Shown here in pieces: positions 37,134-45,835 of a DNA stretch of 64,000 bases. Position 1 is the stretch's first letter; each line of letters opens with the position of its first letter. The notes below the pieces were generated by a model, which was given only the letters and a program-made list of their open reading frames with translations, made no database searches and was not told the DNA's origin. Source of the stretch: Pseudoalteromonas luteoviolacea. Its GTDB lineage: Bacteria; Pseudomonadota; Gammaproteobacteria; Enterobacterales; Alteromonadaceae. The position numbers and the translations under genes are program-made. Location: assembly GCF_018100925.1 (NCBI RefSeq), contig NZ_JAGJEH010000005.1:372001-436000 (forward strand), written 5' to 3'.

Positions 37134-37186
37134 CGCAAGCTAAAATACCGCTTTCAGGCTGCTCTCTGCTCTGTGGGCATACTAAG

Positions 37187-38056
37187 TTAATATAGTGACT
37201 CATTTGCCATCACCACATTTAGCCGCTTTTGCTCATGTACGTTAAATAGCGACTGTTTAAGTGTATCCATTTTTTGTGATTGTAATGCCACAGGTGTCGT
37301 TTCCTTGATTGCCTTATATTTGTGTATGTAATTGTCGACTCGCAGTTGCCACTTTTGTTGGTCTTGCTGAGCCTGCACAAGTCGCCGCGCTGCTTCATTA
37401 CCAAAGCTTGCGCTAAAGTCGTTGTAGTCCATCGAATGCCAATGCTGTTGTAATTGCAAAAAGGCCTGAGCGGCTTCAATAGTGTGGTGTTGCTCCTCGG
37501 GGAGTTGACTAATGTGTGCACTAAGTAGAGCGTCGCGCTCATTTTTGCCGAGGGATTTGTCTGACAGGATATGCCATCGCGTCAACGCGTGAGCGTGCCA
37601 GCTATTCTCCTCACTAAACCAAGCTTTGATCACGAGTTGAGAAAAATATTCGGTCTGCAATGAGCTTAATAAATCAAAGCGTTCTTCAATCGTCAAGTTC
37701 TCATCAACATGGGTAAGTGCTTGTTTGTAAAGCATGTAGCTATGCGCGACATCTTGCAGGCAGTGCGGAAGTGCCTTTAGCGATTGTTGCCAGCTGCCAA
37801 GTTGCTGCTGGCTTTGCAATGCTAAAATCCAGTCGTCTAGCAAATGCTTATGTGCTTTACTGACCGCGCCGCAAGGCGCTGATGGAGGAGGCGGCGTATG
37901 TGCCACCTCCCCTTGCCGAATAGGTGTGGACACCGTATCGGTTTGTTTTATTGTAAAATGATAGGATGTCGTCGGCTCTACAGTATCTAGAGTTAAGCAC
38001 AGCAACACCCCGCCAACACTAGCACAACAGAGTATGAAAAGTTGCTTACGAGTCAT
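37187..38056 (-). CDS. Lipase foldase/secretion chaperone (Lif-like)
   Basis: 289 residues. N-terminal membrane anchor (LFILCCASVGGVLLCLTL), Pro-rich linker (HTPPPPSAPC), then an all-helical Gln-rich domain that fits lipase-specific foldases. These hold secreted lipases in the periplasm and impose the active fold. It is shorter than typical foldases (about 330-350), and the Lif signature R-x-x-FDY is degenerate (HKHLLDDWILAL). The identity rests heavily on the preceding lipase gene, whose stop overlaps its ATG (ATGA). Confidence 0.75.
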   Translation of the reverse strand: MTRKQLFILCCASVGGVLLCLTLDTVEPTTSYHFTIKQTDTVSTPIRQGEVAHTPPPPSAPCGAVSKAHKHLLDDWILALQSQQQLGSWQQSLKALPHCLQDVAHSYMLYKQALTHVDENLTIEERFDLLSSLQTEYFSQLVIKAWFSEENSWHAHALTRWHILSDKSLGKNERDALLSAHISQLPEEQHHTIEAAQAFLQLQQHWHSMDYNDFSASFGNEAARRLVQAQQDQQKWQLRVDNYIHKYKAIKETTPVALQSQKMDTLKQSLFNVHEQKRLNVVMANESLY

Positions 38057-38970
38057 AAGTTTAACCCTTTCAGACGGCGGATGTGTTGTCGGTATAGAGT
38101 AAGGGGATCTGTTTCAAACAAGTGGTGTATACCAATGGTTTGATTTACCTGATCTAAGTGATTCATTTTGAATTGATTGCCGATGACATAACCCAAGTTA
38201 CTAGAACAGGCAGAAACGAGCCCATCATTGGCCTCATCAAATACCTGAGAAATTAACGCCAGTGGACTATCGGCTGGATCAAATACATTGGTCCATGCTT
38301 TGCTACCACTCCATGAGAAATAATACACGCCATTGTCATCACGCATTCGGCCTTGGCCACAATAGGTACTCGGTACGCCTTCAGGGTACTTTTGATTAAA
38401 CACAAGTGTGCCCTCAGTGGTTAGTGCATCAAGAGCTTGCAACGCATCTTTAGGCGCAGTGGCTTTTCCCGATAGTAGGTCGATTAGGCTGGCAAGCGCG
38501 TTTGCTAAAGACGCTAAAAACTGCTCAGAAAAAGAGTCTCTATCTACGCCATTTCGTACGATATCTGCAAAGCGGCTGCCCCAGTTCACCCCTCCAATAC
38601 TGGTGACAGATGCAACCCATTGCGGTTTGACAGAAGCGGCGTATCGAATGGTTTGCGCCCCTTGACTATGACCAATTAAATTGACCTTATCCTTTCCTGT
38701 AAGTGCTCTAACAAGTGCGATTTGCTCGAGCAGCTGCTCTCCCCTTAGTTCTGAGTTATGAGCGGACGAAACCTCCGCGACATAGACGGTACCGCCTTCT
38801 TGTTCAATGACAGAAGGCACGCGATAAAAGTAATCTACACCCAATAAATTATCAAAACCAAACAGGCCATGTACTAATACAACCGGGTATTCAAGCCTGT
38901 CGTTGCTATGCGCCATATGTGCAAAGAGTGACATAATACCGAGTAGGATAGTCAGTGCTATTTTTTTCAT
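38053..38970 (-). CDS. Secreted triacylglycerol lipase (family I)
   Basis: 305 residues with signal peptide (MKKIALTILLGIMSLFAHMAHS). Alpha/beta hydrolase with oxyanion-hole segment YPVVLVHGLFGFD, nucleophile Ser102 (IGHSQGAQ), an Asp in ANDGLVS and the His in NHLDQVNQT. This matches Pseudomonas-type true lipases that need a foldase, which is encoded next. ATG 38970 with GGAG eight bases upstream is chosen over the first ATG at 39003. Lipid scavenging outside the cell is the likely role. Confidence 0.88.
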   Translation of the reverse strand: MKKIALTILLGIMSLFAHMAHSNDRLEYPVVLVHGLFGFDNLLGVDYFYRVPSVIEQEGGTVYVAEVSSAHNSELRGEQLLEQIALVRALTGKDKVNLIGHSQGAQTIRYAASVKPQWVASVTSIGGVNWGSRFADIVRNGVDRDSFSEQFLASLANALASLIDLLSGKATAPKDALQALDALTTEGTLVFNQKYPEGVPSTYCGQGRMRDDNGVYYFSWSGSKAWTNVFDPADSPLALISQVFDEANDGLVSACSSNLGYVIGNQFKMNHLDQVNQTIGIHHLFETDPLTLYRQHIRRLKGLNL

Positions 38971-39473
38971 GTATTTGCTCCAATATTTACAGTTGAGTAA
39001 CAAAATGCTAGTTCAGAGTGGTCAGAGGTCAAGCCTTTTTGTGTAAAAAATAAACATAAAGGCGATTTAGATAAATAATTTCAGCGCTTCAATTGGGGTT
39101 ATTTTTTGCAATAAATACGGTTGTTTTTATTTGCTATGTTGTGAGCTACATATCTGAAAGTAATGGAAATAATTTGTTGGCAAGTTGATGAAGTTATAAC
39201 TTGTCTAAGGAGACCTCAATTAGGAGGCTAGGTTAGGCGCTGATGTTAATGTCGAATTGATAGCGTTCAAGCTTTTAGAGAAGTACTTGGTGATCATCAT
39301 ACGTTGCGGCTGCTTATTGGGTTCGAATAACCCCCGAGTATGGCAATTAGCTGTTAGGGAGATTGGCAATATACATGGCCGCTCCTTGATTTGAGTTGCT
39401 CAATTACCAAGCAATATTCCAATCTATTTAGAATAAGATAAAAAGAGCCTTGCGGCTCTTTTAACAGTTACTT
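38971..39473. other. Intergenic region with no supported gene
   Basis: About 470 bases between the lipase gene and hmp. A minus-strand frame of about 50 codons ending near 39220 (reading ...GLFEPNKQPQRMMITKYF...) looks protein-like but has no start with a ribosome binding site; it may be a gene remnant or a repeated element. The hmp terminator lies at the right end. Confidence 0.35.
39441..39462 (-). terminator. Terminator of the hmp operon
   Basis: AAAAGAGCC (39441-39449), loop ttgc, GGCTCTTTT (39454-39462). On the minus strand the stem is followed by a short T-rich stretch, 12 bases past the hmp stop. Confidence 0.8.
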
Positions 39474-40637
39474 TTAGACGTCTTGGTGTGGACCAAATAC
39501 TTCATAAAAGATTTGACTGTCTTGTACACCTAATTCAAGTAGCTGTTGTTTCACAAAAGACATAAATGCACTGGGCCCACAAAGATAAAACTCACCTTGT
39601 TGCAAAGGCAGTTGCGTTTCAAGTGGCGCTAGCTGCATTAGGCCTTGAGTGTGTGTATTTGCATCTTTTTCAATCCAATAGTGACTGCGTAGTGACGGCA
39701 TTTGGTCTTTGTAAGATTCAACCACGTCATAGAATGCATGTTCGGTGTGGGTGCGTGCAGCATGCAAAAACCAACAAGGAGTCTCAGCTGAATGTAACTT
39801 GGTTGTTTCAAGCATGGCCATCATTGGCGTGATCCCAACCCCTGCGCTAATGAACACTTTGGGCGCTGGTGTATTTTGCAGTACAAAGTCTCCCGCTGGT
39901 GGGTATGCGTCAATTTCGTCGCCTTCATTGAGCGTGTGCAAATAACCAGACACCAAGCCGTCGGTTTTGACAGAAATTCGATAGTGATCCGGTTGGCTGC
40001 TTTGTGACAATGAATACTGACGGATCTGACGATTATCACTGCCATTTACTTTGCAGTCCACAGCAAGGTATTGTCCAGCTTGATAGCTTGCGACAGGGCG
40101 CTCATCTGACGGTGCTAGATAAAAGCTCTTAATAACTTCTGATTCTTTGACTATTTTTGAGATCGTAAAGCGACGTCGACCTCGCCATCCACCTGTCTTG
40201 TTCTCGTTATTTTGATAAATGCCTTCTTCTTGCGTGATAAATAAGTCAGCTAAAAAGCCATATGCTTCGGCCCATGCGTCAATAATTTCTGGCGTACATT
40301 CATTGGGAAACATTTCTTGTAACGTAGCAAGTAAATGAGTGCCAACAATGGGGTAGTGCTCAGGCAAAATATTTAAGCTGGCATGTTTGTGGTTTATTCG
40401 ATCAATGGCATGTGCGAGCACTGCTGGGTTATCAATATGTGTTGCGTATGCTGCCAGCGCACTGAATAGGGCAAATTGTTGCTTGCCTGACTTTTGGTTG
40501 CTGATATTGAATATATCTAGCAGTTCAGGGTTGTGGCTAAACATGCGTTTATAGAAATGGTCCGTAACCGCGGGACCTGCGTTAGCGAGCAGAGGAATGG
40601 TATCCTTAACCAGTTTAATTGTTTGAGTTGATAGCAT
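39474..40637 (-). CDS. hmp: Flavohemoprotein, nitric oxide dioxygenase
   Basis: 387 residues. Globin domain (1-140) with proximal His85 (NHKHASLNIL) and Tyr95, then an FAD-binding barrel (RQYSLSQS) and NAD-binding domain (VGITPMMAML, FYLCGPSAFM). It converts NO plus O2 to nitrate with NAD(P)H. The internal ATG at 40637 with GGAGATT upstream gives the family start MLSTQTIKLVKDTIP; the longer frame is not needed. Last gene of the operon after nnrS, under the NorR/sigma-54 control region at 42152-42275. Confidence 0.93.
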   Translation of the reverse strand: MLSTQTIKLVKDTIPLLANAGPAVTDHFYKRMFSHNPELLDIFNISNQKSGKQQFALFSALAAYATHIDNPAVLAHAIDRINHKHASLNILPEHYPIVGTHLLATLQEMFPNECTPEIIDAWAEAYGFLADLFITQEEGIYQNNENKTGGWRGRRRFTISKIVKESEVIKSFYLAPSDERPVASYQAGQYLAVDCKVNGSDNRQIRQYSLSQSSQPDHYRISVKTDGLVSGYLHTLNEGDEIDAYPPAGDFVLQNTPAPKVFISAGVGITPMMAMLETTKLHSAETPCWFLHAARTHTEHAFYDVVESYKDQMPSLRSHYWIEKDANTHTQGLMQLAPLETQLPLQQGEFYLCGPSAFMSFVKQQLLELGVQDSQIFYEVFGPHQDV

Positions 40638-40650
40638 AGATAATCTCCAA

Positions 40651-41865
40651 TTAACCACGACGCCCATCGAGGCGTTTTTTCATTAAAATAGGGGTGTAAA
40701 TCGCAACAAAAATGGCAAAAGCAAGCGCCCATAAAATCGCGCTGGCGAGCCATGTATCGTGCGGGTTGATAAATAACGGAAGTAAGCTTCTGACAGCAGC
40801 TGCTAGCAGGCATAAAATGAAAGCCACGCTCATCAAAGGGTGAGCTTTAAGCGGTCTTGCAGTATGACCAAGTGATACACGAGACATAATCGATAAAATC
40901 ATCAGGCCCATCGCACCGATTGTGATTAAATGCAAGGCGTCTTTCGCCTGCCACGGCAATCCTAGATAAGCACCGCCAAAGCCCAGAAGCCCAAGGCTCA
41001 TACAAAAATATGCAGCGTACAAAGACCACAGCAGAGGTACTTTCACGATGCCAATATTGAACCAGTAAACACAGCGAATGAGGTGTAGAACTGCTGTAAG
41101 TATGAGCACATATCCAGGGTTTAATGGACTCATCAAAACATGGTGGGCAAAGAATCCGCTCATGCCGATGAGCGAGCACCAAAATAAAGCTCGGTTTAGT
41201 CTTTTGGTGGAAACTTGCTCTTTAAGTCCAAGTCCTCTGGCTATAAAAAATGGCGTTACACGCCCAGCGATCACACTGATCAAAAACGTAAACCCCAATA
41301 CAGCTAAGTGAGAAAATGTCAGTGCAAACATGTATTTCTCAGTTGCTAAAAGCCAGATAAAGGTTAAATTTAAGCTCGCCACCAGCGATAAAATGACAAT
41401 AAACTGGTAGTTGTGTTTACTGTTAGCCTGAATCAGTGTGTTGGCCAGGTGACAAATACTGACTAGCCAGAACAGGCCTTGTGATATTGCTAACCATAAA
41501 TACGGTTCTTCTAGAGAGATAAATATCCACCTAGCGACAGTCCAGAGGCTGCATAACACCAATAAGTGGCTACCATTCATGGTGTTAACGCCAGTCCAAT
41601 TCTTTGAAGCAGTAAATAAAAACCCAACGGCTATAGCACTGGCAAAGCCAAACAGCATTTCATGTGCATGCCACAAGGTTGCAGGTGCGTTACCTTGCCA
41701 AGAGAAAGCGCCCGACAGTACACCAGCCCAAATCAACATACTTACAATTGCCCAGATCCCGCTTAGTAAAAATAAAGGGCGAAATCCGAGCATTAAAAAT
41801 GGCCATGTATTAGGTCTAAAAAGGTTCACCTTCGGGAGGGGCTCTTCAATAGGTAGTATGTTCAT
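40651..41865 (-). CDS. nnrS: NnrS family membrane protein (NO stress)
   Basis: 404 residues with about twelve membrane helices. NnrS hallmarks are LMLGFRPLFLLSGIWA near the start and LWHAHEMLFGFASAIAVGFL, with further conserved histidines. NnrS is a haem/copper membrane protein that protects against nitrosative stress, chiefly the metal-centre damage caused by NO. ATG 41865 (with AGAGG upstream) overlaps the preceding stop as TAATG, so translation is coupled. Thirteen bases separate it from hmp. Confidence 0.9.
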   Translation of the reverse strand: MNILPIEEPLPKVNLFRPNTWPFLMLGFRPLFLLSGIWAIVSMLIWAGVLSGAFSWQGNAPATLWHAHEMLFGFASAIAVGFLFTASKNWTGVNTMNGSHLLVLCSLWTVARWIFISLEEPYLWLAISQGLFWLVSICHLANTLIQANSKHNYQFIVILSLVASLNLTFIWLLATEKYMFALTFSHLAVLGFTFLISVIAGRVTPFFIARGLGLKEQVSTKRLNRALFWCSLIGMSGFFAHHVLMSPLNPGYVLILTAVLHLIRCVYWFNIGIVKVPLLWSLYAAYFCMSLGLLGFGGAYLGLPWQAKDALHLITIGAMGLMILSIMSRVSLGHTARPLKAHPLMSVAFILCLLAAAVRSLLPLFINPHDTWLASAILWALAFAIFVAIYTPILMKKRLDGRRG

Positions 41866-42125
41866 TAACGTACCTCTAAGCCCAAGTTGTATTGACATAA
41901 ACAGCGCACGACATAGCCGATTTTTAGCATGGTAGCGAATAGTAAGCTGCTGATGTGTGCCGTTATTTGTACTGGAATAGATAAGGCGTGAGCAAGAGGG
42001 TAACTCGCCATGATAGCCAAACCAAAACCCGCTACACTAACAATAAGTAGCCAGTTTGCGGCGCTTAATAACACGGTAAAAGCTTGATTGAAATTGCCTT
42101 GCTGAGTTTGCATGATTACGCTCAT
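41865..42125 (-). CDS. Small two-helix membrane protein of the NO-response operon
   Basis: 86 residues with two predicted membrane helices (FTVLLSAANWLLIVSVAGFGLAI and ISSLLFATMLKIGYVVRCL). First gene of the nnrS-hmp operon, stop overlapping the nnrS start. I do not recognise a named family. Position and coupling suggest that it helps NnrS or senses the membrane effect of NO. ATG 42125 or the in-frame ATG at 42113 could be used; neither has a strong ribosome binding site. Confidence 0.75.
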   Translation of the reverse strand: MSVIMQTQQGNFNQAFTVLLSAANWLLIVSVAGFGLAIMASYPLAHALSIPVQITAHISSLLFATMLKIGYVVRCLCQYNLGLEVR

Positions 42126-42151
42126 CTAACAGTATTCGATGTATTACTTAA

Positions 42152-42167
42152 TACACAAGGTGTGCCA
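42152..42167 (-). promoter_or_regulatory. Sigma-54 promoter of the NO-response operon
   Basis: On the minus strand, TGGCACACCTTGTGTA has a perfect -24 TGGCAC and GG-N10-GT for the -12 (consensus GG-N10-GC). It stands about 27 bases ahead of the first start codon and just downstream of NorR sites, as expected for a NorR-activated promoter. Confidence 0.72.
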
Positions 42168-42220
42168 ATTTTATATTTGTTATAAATCAACAAGTTAAAA
42201 ATTTAATATTGAATTTGTAA

Positions 42221-42275
42221 GTCATTTTGACATACTCTTATATGTGTCAAATTAATTCATAAAGGTCAAAATGAC
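42221..42275. promoter_or_regulatory. NorR enhancer sites
   Basis: GTCATTTTGAC (42221-42231) and GTCAAAATGAC (42265-42275) both match the NorR site GTCA-N3-TGAC (GT-N7-AC) exactly. A half-conserved third, GTCAAATTAAT (42246-42256), lies between. Three sites upstream of a sigma-54 promoter is the arrangement known at E. coli norVW. The last site abuts the norR start codon, so NorR may also repress itself. Confidence 0.8.
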
Positions 42276-43847
42276 ATGGATCAGCGTGCACTATCTCAAC
42301 TACTCACTTTGAATCAATCCCTCGCAGAAGCGCTGCCAAAAACCAATGAAGTAGAGCTCCTCCCTTATTGCAGAGCAATTACCAGCGCGCTCAAAGCTTT
42401 TATTGGTGCTGATGCAATTGCTGTATTGAGTCACCAGCAAGGTGCACTGGTACCTCTTGCTGCAACAGGGCTGGCACCTGAAGTAATGGGCAGGCGATTT
42501 CAACTTTCTGAACATCCGAGGCTTGCGCAGATCGCTCAGAGCGCTAAAAAGCCCGTTATATTTCCTTCAGACTGCACTTTGAGTGACCCTTATGACGGTA
42601 TGTTGCTTGCTGAGACAGGTGACATCCCGGTTCATGCTTGCATGGGGTTTGCGATGTATGAGCAGGATGTGCTGTTAGGGGTGATAACCTTTGATAGTTT
42701 AAGCCCCAACGCATTCGATAGTTATAGCCAGTCGTTACTGACGATGGTGCAAGCTTCTGTATCGAGTCACTTTAGTGCCGTCGACAATATGCATCAGCTT
42801 TGCAAGCGGGCTAGATCTGGCATCGCTATGCTACATGAGCTGAGCCATCAGCAGTACACCATGGTCGGTGACTCGGCGCCGATGAAACAGCTCAAAGGGG
42901 ACATCAATTTAGTGGCCAATTCAGATTTGAGTGTGCTGATCCAAGGAGAAACAGGCACGGGTAAAGAGCTCGTTGCTAGGCAGGTACACGCGCAATCTAG
43001 TCGTTGCAATGCGCCTTTTGTACAAGTGAATTGTGCATCTTTACCAGACAATTTGGCTGAGAGTGAGTTTTTTGGTCATCGCAAAGGCGCGTTTACGGGC
43101 GCAGATGCCCATCGAGAAGGGAAGTTTTTGGTTGCTGATCAAGGGACTCTATTTTTGGATGAAATCGGTGAGTTGCCGCTACATATTCAAAGCAAGCTAC
43201 TGAGGGCGCTGCAAAGTGGAGAAATTCAACCTGTCGGCAGTGATACGCCCCATTTTGTTAATGTGAGAATTGTCGCAGCCACCAACCGTGATTTGCAAAA
43301 AGAGGTCGAAGAAGGCCGCTTTCGCTCGGATTTATTTCACCGTTTGCAAGTGTTTCCTCTACAGGTGCCCGCGCTCAGAAACCGCCCTTCAGATATTGTC
43401 CCTTTGGCTGGCTACTTTACCGAACAGCTACGCAAAAAGTTAGGCGTTTCGCAGCTTTTACTCGATGGTGGTTTACTTGATTGCTTAAAAGCGCACGATT
43501 GGCCTGGTAACGTGCGAGAGCTTGAACATGTGCTGAGCCGTGCAGCGCTCAAAGCCAAACATTCTAATTGGCAAAAGGACATTGTAAAGATTATGTCGAC
43601 CCACTGTGAGCTAAGCTTTGAAGCGCCACAAATCACTACAGAACCGAGTGAGGTAAAAAGCCTAGAAAGCTTTGCACTGCCATTAAAAGAAGCCACTGAG
43701 CAGTTTCAAAAGAAACAGATCTTACAGGCCCTCAAAACACATCAACTTAATTGGGCTGCGGCTGCGCGCGAACTTGGCGTCGACAGAGCCAATTTAGTGC
43801 GTTTAGCTAAACGCTTAGGCGTCGAAACTGTGAAGAAAGTTAAGTAG
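42276..43847 (+). CDS. norR: Nitric oxide-responsive sigma-54 activator, NorR
   Basis: 523 residues. N-terminal GAF domain (non-haem iron NO sensor in E. coli NorR; the SDPYDGML segment is a family mark), AAA+ domain with GETGTGKE, GAFTGA and DEIGELPLHIQ, and a C-terminal Fis-type HTH (WAAAARELGVDRANLVRLAKRLG). It should activate the divergent small protein-nnrS-hmp operon when NO binds. The start is the ATG immediately after a NorR site. Synteny supports the name. Confidence 0.92.
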   Translation: MDQRALSQLLTLNQSLAEALPKTNEVELLPYCRAITSALKAFIGADAIAVLSHQQGALVPLAATGLAPEVMGRRFQLSEHPRLAQIAQSAKKPVIFPSDCTLSDPYDGMLLAETGDIPVHACMGFAMYEQDVLLGVITFDSLSPNAFDSYSQSLLTMVQASVSSHFSAVDNMHQLCKRARSGIAMLHELSHQQYTMVGDSAPMKQLKGDINLVANSDLSVLIQGETGTGKELVARQVHAQSSRCNAPFVQVNCASLPDNLAESEFFGHRKGAFTGADAHREGKFLVADQGTLFLDEIGELPLHIQSKLLRALQSGEIQPVGSDTPHFVNVRIVAATNRDLQKEVEEGRFRSDLFHRLQVFPLQVPALRNRPSDIVPLAGYFTEQLRKKLGVSQLLLDGGLLDCLKAHDWPGNVRELEHVLSRAALKAKHSNWQKDIVKIMSTHCELSFEAPQITTEPSEVKSLESFALPLKEATEQFQKKQILQALKTHQLNWAAAARELGVDRANLVRLAKRLGVETVKKVK

Positions 43848-44060
43848 TCAACTTCGGTAAACGCAATAGTGAGTTTAAAGTGTTAATAGAGACTTAAACC
43901 CTAGTGTAATTGGCAATGAAAATTGTTCTTAATTCTTTTATAAGTTATTTATTTTAAAAGGATATTAAAACTTATTTGTTATTTTTATTTAGTCTTGCCA
44001 AGTACAAATATTGGACTAGTGTTAAATGGCGTCTAACTGAATTTGTTACTAGGGGGCCCT

Positions 44061-44531
44061 ATGAAGGGTAGCAAGCAAGTAATCGTCACTTTGAATAAAA
44101 TTTTGACACTCGAACTGACTTCTATTAACCAGTATTTTTTACATGCACGTATGTATAAAAATTGGGGATTGGAAGAACTCAACGAAAAAGCCTACAAAAA
44201 GTCAATCAAAGACATGAAGCAAGCCGATGATTTGATTGAGCGTATTTTATTTTTAGAAGGCTTACCTAATTTACAGCATCTCGAGAAACTACGCATTGGT
44301 GAACACACCGAAGAAATGCTCAGTTGTGACCTAGCATTTGAGCATGAGCAATTACCAGCACTGCGTGAAGCCATTGATTTATGTGAGAAAGAGCAGGACT
44401 ACGTTAGCAGAGAGCTACTCGAAGATATTCTAGAATATGAAGAGGAATACGTAGACTGGTTAGAAACACAAGACTTCCTTATCAAAAATACTGGTATTGA
44501 AAACTATCTTCAGTCACAGATGGAGGACTAA
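44061..44531 (+). CDS. bfr: Bacterioferritin subunit with haem Met52 but degenerate ferroxidase site
   Basis: 156 residues, four-helix bacterioferritin. Met52, the axial haem ligand, is present (KDMKQ). Of the ferroxidase ligands, Glu18, Glu94 and Glu127 are kept, Glu51 is Asp, and both histidines are lost (Gln54, Tyr130). It should bind haem and shape the shell but oxidise iron poorly. The ATG at 44061 follows AGGGGG; the TTG at 44043 is unlikely. Three bases separate its stop from the second subunit gene. Confidence 0.9.
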   Translation: MKGSKQVIVTLNKILTLELTSINQYFLHARMYKNWGLEELNEKAYKKSIKDMKQADDLIERILFLEGLPNLQHLEKLRIGEHTEEMLSCDLAFEHEQLPALREAIDLCEKEQDYVSRELLEDILEYEEEYVDWLETQDFLIKNTGIENYLQSQMED

Positions 44532-44534
44532 ATT

Positions 44535-45026
44535 ATGCAAGGCGTAAAAAAAGTTATCGATTTGCTCAACAAGCAACTCACCCTTGAACTTAGTTCAATG
44601 GATCAATATTTAGCCCATTCGAAAATGTATGAAGACTGGGGCATGGGGCGACTGCATGAAAAGTTATCTCATGAATATGAAGAAGAATTAGATCACGCAA
44701 AACGCATTTCAGAGCGGATCTTGTTCTTAGAAGGCACACCAGATACTGCTTCACGCGCGCCTATCCACGTAGGTAGTAACGTCAAAGAAATGCTCGAAAA
44801 TGACTTAGCAGCAGAAGTTGTGGTTAAAGACCACTTGAAAAAAGTCATTGCAGTGTGTGAAGAAGAGCAAGATTACGTGACAAGAGAGATCCTTGAAGAG
44901 CTGCTGGATGACACAGAAATGGACCACATTTACTGGCTTGAGCAGCACCTCGGACTCATAGACTTAATCGGTATCCAAAATTACATTCAAAGCCAAATGA
45001 ATGGTGATTCAGGATCTGGCAGCTAA
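44535..45026 (+). CDS. bfr: Bacterioferritin subunit with ferroxidase site but no haem methionine
   Basis: 163 residues. Ferroxidase ligands Glu18, Glu51, His54, Glu94 and an intact E-x-x-H (Glu128, His131) are present, while position 52 is Leu instead of the haem-ligating Met. It complements the preceding subunit, so the two probably co-assemble into a 24-mer for iron storage and detoxification. The tail (NGDSGSGS) is short and polar. A strong terminator follows. Confidence 0.9.
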   Translation: MQGVKKVIDLLNKQLTLELSSMDQYLAHSKMYEDWGMGRLHEKLSHEYEEELDHAKRISERILFLEGTPDTASRAPIHVGSNVKEMLENDLAAEVVVKDHLKKVIAVCEEEQDYVTREILEELLDDTEMDHIYWLEQHLGLIDLIGIQNYIQSQMNGDSGSGS

Positions 45027-45051
45027 CGCGAGTTAGCATGTTAAGCAAAGT

Positions 45052-45079
45052 AAAAGAGCGCATCAAGCGCTCTTTTTTT
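45052..45079 (+). terminator. Terminator of the bacterioferritin operon
   Basis: AAAAGAGCGC (45052-45061), loop atcaa, GCGCTCTTTT (45067-45076), extended by further T residues. Confidence 0.9.
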
Positions 45080-45218
45080 ATATCTTTTTGGCAAAAAATA
45101 AATTTGTTTAATCTGTTAAGCCATTATTTTTTAGCCCCTTTCAAGAGTCGCACTGAATGTGCTTTTGCTATGAATTAAAAATAAACCTTGATCCATACTT
45201 ATTATCCGCTAACATAAA

Positions 45219-45230
45219 ACGAACGTTCGT
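45219..45230. promoter_or_regulatory. Operator palindrome of the TetR gene
   Basis: ACGAACGTTCGT is a perfect 12-bp palindrome 16 bases before the TetR start codon, just past a possible promoter (TTGATC at 45188, TAACAT at 45210). Autoregulation by the TetR protein is likely. Confidence 0.7.
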
Positions 45231-45246
45231 ACTTTTTTGGTGAGAG

Positions 45247-45834
45247 ATGGGAAAAGGTAAACAAACGAAGCAGCAAATTTTGGCCAAGGGTTTGGCGCTT
45301 GCTTCTGAAACTGGCTTAAATGATCTGACCATAGGTATGCTGGCGACGGCTGCTGGCATGTCTAAGTCAGGGCTATTTGGGCATTTCAATTCTAAGGAGA
45401 CCATGCAGCTAAATGTGCTCGAATACGCGTCTGAGCTATTCAAAGAGCATGTGATCTTGGCTTGTGATAGAGACATTAGAGGCTTGGTTAAGCTGAACCA
45501 GCTATGTCAAAACTGGCTAAATTGGTACAAACCAGACGCGGCTACTTGCATATTCATCAATGCAGCAGCCGAATTTGACGACCAACCAGGTGCGCTGCGA
45601 GACCATATTCAAGCAACATTAAAAAACTGGTTAAGCTATTTGCAGCATATCGTGACCCAAGCAGTCCAAGATGGCGACTTCGCCCCAGATACCTGTCCTC
45701 AACAGTTTGTGTTTGAACTTTATTCTCTTTATCTCGGTAGCCAAAATTTACGCTGGTTGGCACTTGAAGATGATAATCGCAGCCGCTTTCAAGCTGGTTT
45801 TAATGCATTGCTAGCAAAACACGGAGCAAATTAA
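45247..45834 (+). CDS. TetR-family repressor
   Basis: 195 residues. N-terminal HTH (QQILAKGLALASETGLNDLT, MLATAAGMSKSGLFGHFNSK) with the usual TetR spacing, then a helical ligand domain with TetR_C-type features (INAAAEFDDQPGALRDHI). It lies one base ahead of a hydrolase gene with its stop at 45834, and probably controls that hydrolase and itself through the palindrome at 45219-45230. Ligand unknown. Confidence 0.87.
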   Translation: MGKGKQTKQQILAKGLALASETGLNDLTIGMLATAAGMSKSGLFGHFNSKETMQLNVLEYASELFKEHVILACDRDIRGLVKLNQLCQNWLNWYKPDAATCIFINAAAEFDDQPGALRDHIQATLKNWLSYLQHIVTQAVQDGDFAPDTCPQQFVFELYSLYLGSQNLRWLALEDDNRSRFQAGFNALLAKHGAN

Positions 45835-45835
45835 T

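Noticed and set aside
39234..39240. GTTAGGC resembling an integron attC core
   Set aside because: Seven bases alone occur by chance; no paired RYYYAAC site at the right distance and no integrase in the window.
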